44,898 bases of DNA from Bacteroidales bacterium (lineage in GTDB: Bacteria; Bacteroidota; Bacteroidia; Bacteroidales; PUMT01), in assembly GCA_007135095.1 (NCBI GenBank), contig SLJO01000154.1:1-44898 (forward strand), written 5' to 3'. Position numbers and translations under genes: made by a program. Below are positions 44,864 to 44,898 of this stretch, piece by piece; within the stretch, counting starts at the first letter, position 1, and each line of letters opens with the position of its first letter. The notes under the pieces are model-generated. The model worked only from the letters and a program-made list of their open reading frames with translations, searched no databases and had not been told where the DNA came from.

Positions 44864-44898
44864 AACCGCCGCGTACCGAACTGTACGTACGATGGTGT
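44864..44898. other. Window end after the tRNA terminator
   Basis: Thirty-five bases with a short CGTAC/GTACG inverted repeat; too short to assign. A tRNA 3' end is a common integration point, but no integrase or attachment duplication is visible here. Confidence 0.3.

Overview
The window looks like a chromosomal segment of a Bacteroidota bacterium, most likely from the Bacteroidales/Marinilabiliales part of the phylum (the order is a guess). Evidence: a type IX secretion (T9SS) substrate with a type-B sorting domain next to a PorP/SprF-like protein, a fused SecDF, DUF4783, DUF5686 and TIGR02757 family proteins, a beta-propeller/SpoIIE sensor phosphatase, and promoter elements of the Bacteroidota type (TAnnTTTG at -7) instead of E. 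coli-like -10 boxes. Shine-Dalgarno sequences are scarce. No rRNA, insertion sequence, prophage or CRISPR array is visible. GC content and coding style look even across the window.

Layout. 1-2067 (minus): 5'-partial saccharopine dehydrogenase and a TrmN6-like tRNA methyltransferase. 2181-4789 (plus): a TIGR02757 protein and an ABC-F ATPase. 4823-10175 (minus): LolD-like ATPase, Na+/Ca2+ exchanger, a TatA with a repeat tail, and SecDF; the last two overlap by 4 bases. 10600-16155 (minus): malate dehydrogenase and an adaptor/FtsX permease/TolC export set with no ATPase gene. 16412-17803 (minus): a GlmM-type phosphohexomutase. 18028-24334 (plus): a pseudouridine synthase with a repeat-bearing basic tail, a DUF5686 outer-membrane protein, Era and Der. 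24343-34608 (minus): five genes forming a T9SS-linked surface module. 34833-39079 (minus): a very large membrane histidine kinase and RlmH. 39482-39931 (plus): DUF4783. 40003-42119: an ECF sigma factor and a B12-binding MerR regulator separated by 701 bp that holds a possible 51-residue membrane ORF. 42419-44495 (minus): an O-methyltransferase and an M16 peptidase. 44751-44863 (plus): tRNA-Phe with a 20-bp perfect hairpin at its end.

How the genes may work together. Most of the window is housekeeping (protein export, ribosome GTPases, RNA modification, central metabolism). Three parts deserve attention. (1) The 24343-34608 module combines a secreted type-B adhesin-like protein, its likely PorP/SprF partner, a PD40/PKD protein that lacks the usual OmpA domain, an unknown secreted protein and a one-piece transmembrane sensor phosphatase; a large orphan kinase lies just upstream. 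(2) The MerR-B12/ECF pair resembles the CarH/LitR-LitS light-response arrangement, but the histidine thought to form the light-state adduct in CarH is replaced by glutamine, and TGTACA palindromes are concentrated around it. (3) SecDF and an elongated TatA are translationally coupled. All of these are inferences from sequence alone.
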